Part shown: piece by piece, positions 11,404-14,036 of the stretch
How the letters are laid out: every line of letters begins with the position of its first letter
Numbering within the stretch: position 1 is the stretch's first letter
Source: Sulfurimonas sp.
Lineage (GTDB): Bacteria > Campylobacterota > Campylobacteria > Campylobacterales > Sulfurimonadaceae
DNA: 14,036 nt
Assembly: GCA_027063585.1 (NCBI GenBank)
Contig: JAMORM010000246.1
Location: forward strand, 1-14,036
Direction: 5' to 3'
Program-made: the position numbers and the translations under genes
Notes under the pieces: model-generated
Databases searched by the model: none
The model's input: the letters and a program-made list of their open reading frames with translations, nothing else
Told to the model about the DNA's origin: nothing

Positions 11404-12175
11404 TCAACGCTGCCTTTTTCACTCTTTCAAATCTTTTTGATATTTGTGCATCAATATTTCCTGCATCACTCAATACAATAACACCACCCTCACTGACTGC
11501 ACTATCTGGCAAGACTTCTACATGTTCCAGTTTTCCCAAATGTTCAACTATTGCACTATGATCTTTAGGGTTCACTTTCAACGTTATCTTTGAAGCACTT
11601 TGTAACTCTTTCATTAACTCATCACTTAATGTCTTAGCGATCTGGGCTGAATTTTCACTTACTTCTATTTTTATCACTTCTTTAGCTATATCTAAAGCAG
11701 CGTGTAATAATTCGCTTTTTACACCTTCCAAAGCTTTTTTAAACTCATCAGCACTCTCTTCAAGTTTTTGTACAGAAGTCATGAAAAGCTCTAATTTGTG
11801 ATTCAGCGCTTTGTCAATTTCTTCACGAGCTTTTGCCTCTCCTGCTTTTAAACCTTCATTAAAAGCCTCTTCTTTTGCTTTTTTCAACTCTTCTTGAAAT
11901 TCTTCTTCTTTAGCTTCAAGTTTCATTTGCAGTTTAATAAAATTTGATGACATTTCATCCGTTTTTTTCATCAATGATTCAATAAGAGAGTCTTTTGAAG
12001 TCGTACTCAAGGCACTGGAATCAACATCTGAAACTCTGGCTTTTGGATTATCCTCTGCTGTAAAAACTTTTTCTTCGCTTTTTTGTTGTTCATTTGAACC
12101 CATGGCTATAACTTTAAAACTGTATTTATGCACATTATGTTCATCAACTGCGTTGCTAGATATTATAGTTGCCAT
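11396..12175 (-). CDS. fliH: Flagellar export ATPase regulator FliH
   Basis: Cytoplasmic stator-like protein of 259 residues that binds the FliI ATPase and docks it to the export gate and C-ring. The first 60 residues are low in conservation, as usual. A long charged coiled coil follows (about 65-150, rich in Lys and Glu) containing the small-residue repeat AFNEGLKAGEAKAREE near 103-118, which resembles the GxxxG-type helix packing region of FliH. The C-terminal globular part has LHAALDIAKEVIKIE at about 156-170 and SEGGVIVLSDAGNIDAQISKR near 228-248, the segment shared with the E-type peripheral stalk fold. It starts 4 bp after the fliG stop and overlaps dxs by 8 bp. Function in the export apparatus is established for the family; no odd features seen. 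Confidence 0.92.
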   Translation of the reverse strand: MATIISSNAVDEHNVHKYSFKVIAMGSNEQQKSEEKVFTAEDNPKARVSDVDSSALSTTSKDSLIESLMKKTDEMSSNFIKLQMKLEAKEEEFQEELKKAKEEAFNEGLKAGEAKAREEIDKALNHKLELFMTSVQKLEESADEFKKALEGVKSELLHAALDIAKEVIKIEVSENSAQIAKTLSDELMKELQSASKITLKVNPKDHSAIVEHLGKLEHVEVLPDSAVSEGGVIVLSDAGNIDAQISKRFERVKKAALSE

Positions 12176-12179
12176 TTTT

Positions 12180-13208
12180 TTACTCTATCATCTCTTCAGT
12201 TGAACCCATCTGAATAGCTCCAGATTCGGCCAACTGATTTACAACTTCAACAATTTTTCTCTGAGCTGCTTCTACATCTTTCATTTTCACTGCCCCAAGG
12301 AACTGCATCTCTTCTTCAAATGCTTCACGTGCTCTCTCACTCATAGCAGAGAAGAACTTCTCTTTTAACTCTTCAGGAGCGGACTTAAGTGCCAGCATAA
12401 GTTCTGCTTTGTCCACAGCTTTTAAAACTTCAGCAATAGAATTTTTGTCCAATGTAACCATATCCTCAAAAGTGAACATCATCTCTTTAATCTGCGTCGC
12501 TAACTCTTCATCAACCTGTTCGATATTTGCTAATGTTGCTTTAGAATTTTTTGCACCAAGACGGTTAAATATATCTGCAACGGCGCGAGTTCCTCCAACT
12601 TCAACTTTATACGATGCGAGAGACTCAAGTTTTGACTCTAACACTGCTGAAACTCTTTTGATTACGGATGGAGAAATATCACCGAGCTTTGCCATACGCA
12701 TTGCCACTTCACTTCGTAAATCATCCGGAAAATACTGAAGAGTATCTGCTGCTTCTGTCGGATCCATATGTGCCAAAATAAGCGCAATAGTCTGAGGGTG
12801 TTCATTAATAATAAAGTCTGAGAGCTGCTGTGGCTTAATTTTTGACAAATAGGCAAAATTTTGTGTATTTTGCATACTTTTAGAGAGTTTATCTAAAATC
12901 TTTTTTGCCTCTTCCGGACCAAGCGTTCTATACAACAACTCTCGGGCGTATTCCATACCACCTGATGTCATGTATTGACCCGATTGAAAAATTGCATGAA
13001 ATTCTTCCAAAACAGCTGTTGCAATAGCCTTGTCTATTGTTCTATTCGCTGCAATGTATTTAGAAATTTCTGTAATAGCTTCAACACCCATATTAGAAAA
13101 TATAGCTGCTGTTATATCTTCACCCAGTTGCAGTAAAAGTATGGCAATTTTTTCTGCCATACTCATTTCATCAAGTACCGCTTGTTGTTGCTGTGTTAAA
13201 GTAGACAT
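12180..13208 (-). CDS. fliG: Flagellar motor switch protein FliG
   Basis: Rotor protein of 342 residues forming the upper C-ring, transmitting torque from the stator and switching direction on CheY signalling. N-terminal region: EKIAILLLQLGED at 19-31, the FliF-binding domain. Middle domain: NEHPQTIALILAHMDP at 135-150 with the EHPQ motif that contacts FliM; the usual Arg after EHPQ is Thr here. Linker: GG at 205-206. The MFTF hinge at 244-247 precedes the C-terminal charged torque domain (about 250-330), with LDKNSIAEVLKAVD at 253-266 and ERAREAFEEEMQFLG at 291-305 bearing the charge-rich helix that faces the stator. An AGAGGAAG-type ribosome site inside the fliF end serves the ATG, which lies 2 bp after the fliF stop. 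Confidence 0.96.
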   Translation of the reverse strand: MSTLTQQQQAVLDEMSMAEKIAILLLQLGEDITAAIFSNMGVEAITEISKYIAANRTIDKAIATAVLEEFHAIFQSGQYMTSGGMEYARELLYRTLGPEEAKKILDKLSKSMQNTQNFAYLSKIKPQQLSDFIINEHPQTIALILAHMDPTEAADTLQYFPDDLRSEVAMRMAKLGDISPSVIKRVSAVLESKLESLASYKVEVGGTRAVADIFNRLGAKNSKATLANIEQVDEELATQIKEMMFTFEDMVTLDKNSIAEVLKAVDKAELMLALKSAPEELKEKFFSAMSERAREAFEEEMQFLGAVKMKDVEAAQRKIVEVVNQLAESGAIQMGSTEEMIE

Positions 13209-13210
13209 AG

Positions 13211-14036
13211 TTACTTCCTCTCTTTTGTAGGAATTTCAGATTCTTCACTTAAGAGGGCTTCAAGCAAAGAGGCCACTTCTTCCGGTGTATCTTCCGCCAT
13301 CGTTTTTACTTTCTCCAAAATAACTTCATGTTTCAAATCATCTTCGTTAAAGTTGCTCCCCATACCAAGTTGGTCTTCGACTTTTTTACGCATTTGCTGT
13401 ACTTTTTCTACCAAGTCATCACCTTCTTCTTCATCAAGCTCCAATGAAGGTGCCACAAGTTCTTCATCTTCTTTTGAAACTTCAAGCATCTTGTCTGCAA
13501 ACGGAGCAATAACTTTTTTGTATAAAATAAACAATAATATAAGTACAAACAAGTACTTAAACAGGTCAGAAAATGGTGCTAAGTATGTCTCGCTAAATGT
13601 AATTGCCTTATTAACTCCTGCTACACCTTTATTTGTCGATGCTCTTTCAAACTGCAAATTCTGAACACTTATTTGATCACCTCTATTTGGATCAATACCT
13701 ATAGATCGGCTCGCAAGAGATGTTAATGCATTAATATCGGCATCATCCAGCGGTACATATTCCATTTCTTCAGTAGGATTCCCGTCTTTATCTACTTTTG
13801 CTTTATATTTTCCATCAACTACAACAGCAGCCGTAATCCTTTTAATTCTTGCAAACTGGCTTTTGGTAGTACTGACGGTTTTTCCTACTTCATAATTGGT
13901 CGTACCGGAGTTTTTTGAATATTTTTCAGTTGTTTTATTTGATGCGAGTCCCTGAACGGGGCCTATATTACTCACTGTTCCCGGTACACCGCCAACTTCT
14001 TGTGGAGAACTACCTTCTCTTTTTTCTTCATTGACC
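13211..14036 (-). CDS. fliF: Flagellar MS-ring protein FliF, C-terminal part
   Basis: The minus-strand frame is open to the window edge, so only about 275 C-terminal residues of a roughly 560-residue protein are present; the start is outside. FliF builds the MS-ring in the cytoplasmic membrane, the base on which the rotor and export gate assemble. Visible are the SPQEVGGVPGTVSNIGP stretch typical of the RBM3 loop, periplasmic ring sequence, one C-terminal membrane helix (about YLFVLILLFILYKKVIAPF), an acidic cytoplasmic tail rich in Glu and Asp, and the terminal helix TPEEVASLLEALLSEE, the FliG-binding end. A GTG at 13975 lies inside the frame, but the conserved sequence continues upstream of it, so it is not the start. 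Neighbours fliG and fliH follow with 2- and 4-bp gaps in one operon. Confidence 0.93.
   Translation of the reverse strand, partial: VNEEKREGSSPQEVGGVPGTVSNIGPVQGLASNKTTEKYSKNSGTTNYEVGKTVSTTKSQFARIKRITAAVVVDGKYKAKVDKDGNPTEEMEYVPLDDADINALTSLASRSIGIDPNRGDQISVQNLQFERASTNKGVAGVNKAITFSETYLAPFSDLFKYLFVLILLFILYKKVIAPFADKMLEVSKEDEELVAPSLELDEEEGDDLVEKVQQMRKKVEDQLGMGSNFNEDDLKHEVILEKVKTMAEDTPEEVASLLEALLSEESEIPTKERK

Noticed and set aside
13211..13975. A FliF-like gene starting at the GTG at 13975.
   Set aside because: Family sequence (GGVPGT region) continues upstream in the same frame to the window edge, so this GTG is internal.

Overview
The window looks like chromosomal DNA from a member of the Campylobacterota (Epsilonproteobacteria), most probably a Sulfurimonas-like free-living sulfur oxidiser. 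Three observations point there. The gene order fliF-fliG-fliH-dxs is the one known from Campylobacter and relatives, the dUTPase is the dimeric all-alpha type found in Campylobacter, and the DNA is AT-rich and tightly packed with many short gene overlaps and frequent TTG/GTG starts. The genus is inference from gene content, not from a search.

Layout, left to right. (1) Positions 1-2326, plus strand: the 3' end of purQ, then a membrane-anchored SH3-like protein, a PlsC-type acyltransferase and a CrcB/Fluc fluoride channel, each overlapping the next. (2) Positions 2316-3588, minus strand: a dimeric dUTPase followed by a short, permease-less ABC ATPase. (3) Positions 3650-3823, plus strand: a 57-residue four-cysteine protein divergent from the dUTPase. 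(4) Positions 3798-7717, minus strand: a four-gene unit that I read as an ovothiol operon. It contains ovoA (iron-dependent 5-histidylcysteine sulfoxide synthase fused to a methyltransferase), ovoB (PLP-dependent C-S lyase), an unrecognised small protein and a YhbP/UPF0306 split-barrel protein. (5) Positions 7718-7939: the only sizeable intergenic stretch (about 220 bp), with several inverted repeats and divergent promoter-like elements. (6) Positions 7940-8662, plus strand: a PgeF/YfiH-type multicopper-polyphenol-oxidase-family protein with a possible leaderless start. (7) Positions 8659-9497, minus strand: a DUF4395 membrane protein and a cysteine-free Rrf2 regulator behind one promoter that carries a long near-perfect palindrome. 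(8) Positions 9571-14036, minus strand: dxs and the flagellar genes fliH, fliG and the 3' part of fliF.

How the genes work together. OvoA joins cysteine to histidine at C5 as a sulfoxide, OvoB should cleave that adduct to 5-thiohistidine, and the C-terminal OvoA methyltransferase should N-methylate it to ovothiol A, a redox-active thiol. FliF, FliG and FliH are the MS-ring, the rotor switch and the export-ATPase regulator of the flagellum. Dxs starts the isoprenoid MEP pathway and is translationally linked to fliH. The most unusual features are the ovothiol operon with its two extra genes, the DUF4395-Rrf2 operator, the structured ovoA-pgeF spacer, and an 8-bp palindrome (TACATGTA) that occurs eight times between 4058 and 9284 and, as far as I could see, nowhere else in the window. 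No tRNA, rRNA, CRISPR array, insertion sequence or prophage gene was recognised, and there is no gene-free stretch longer than 300 bases.
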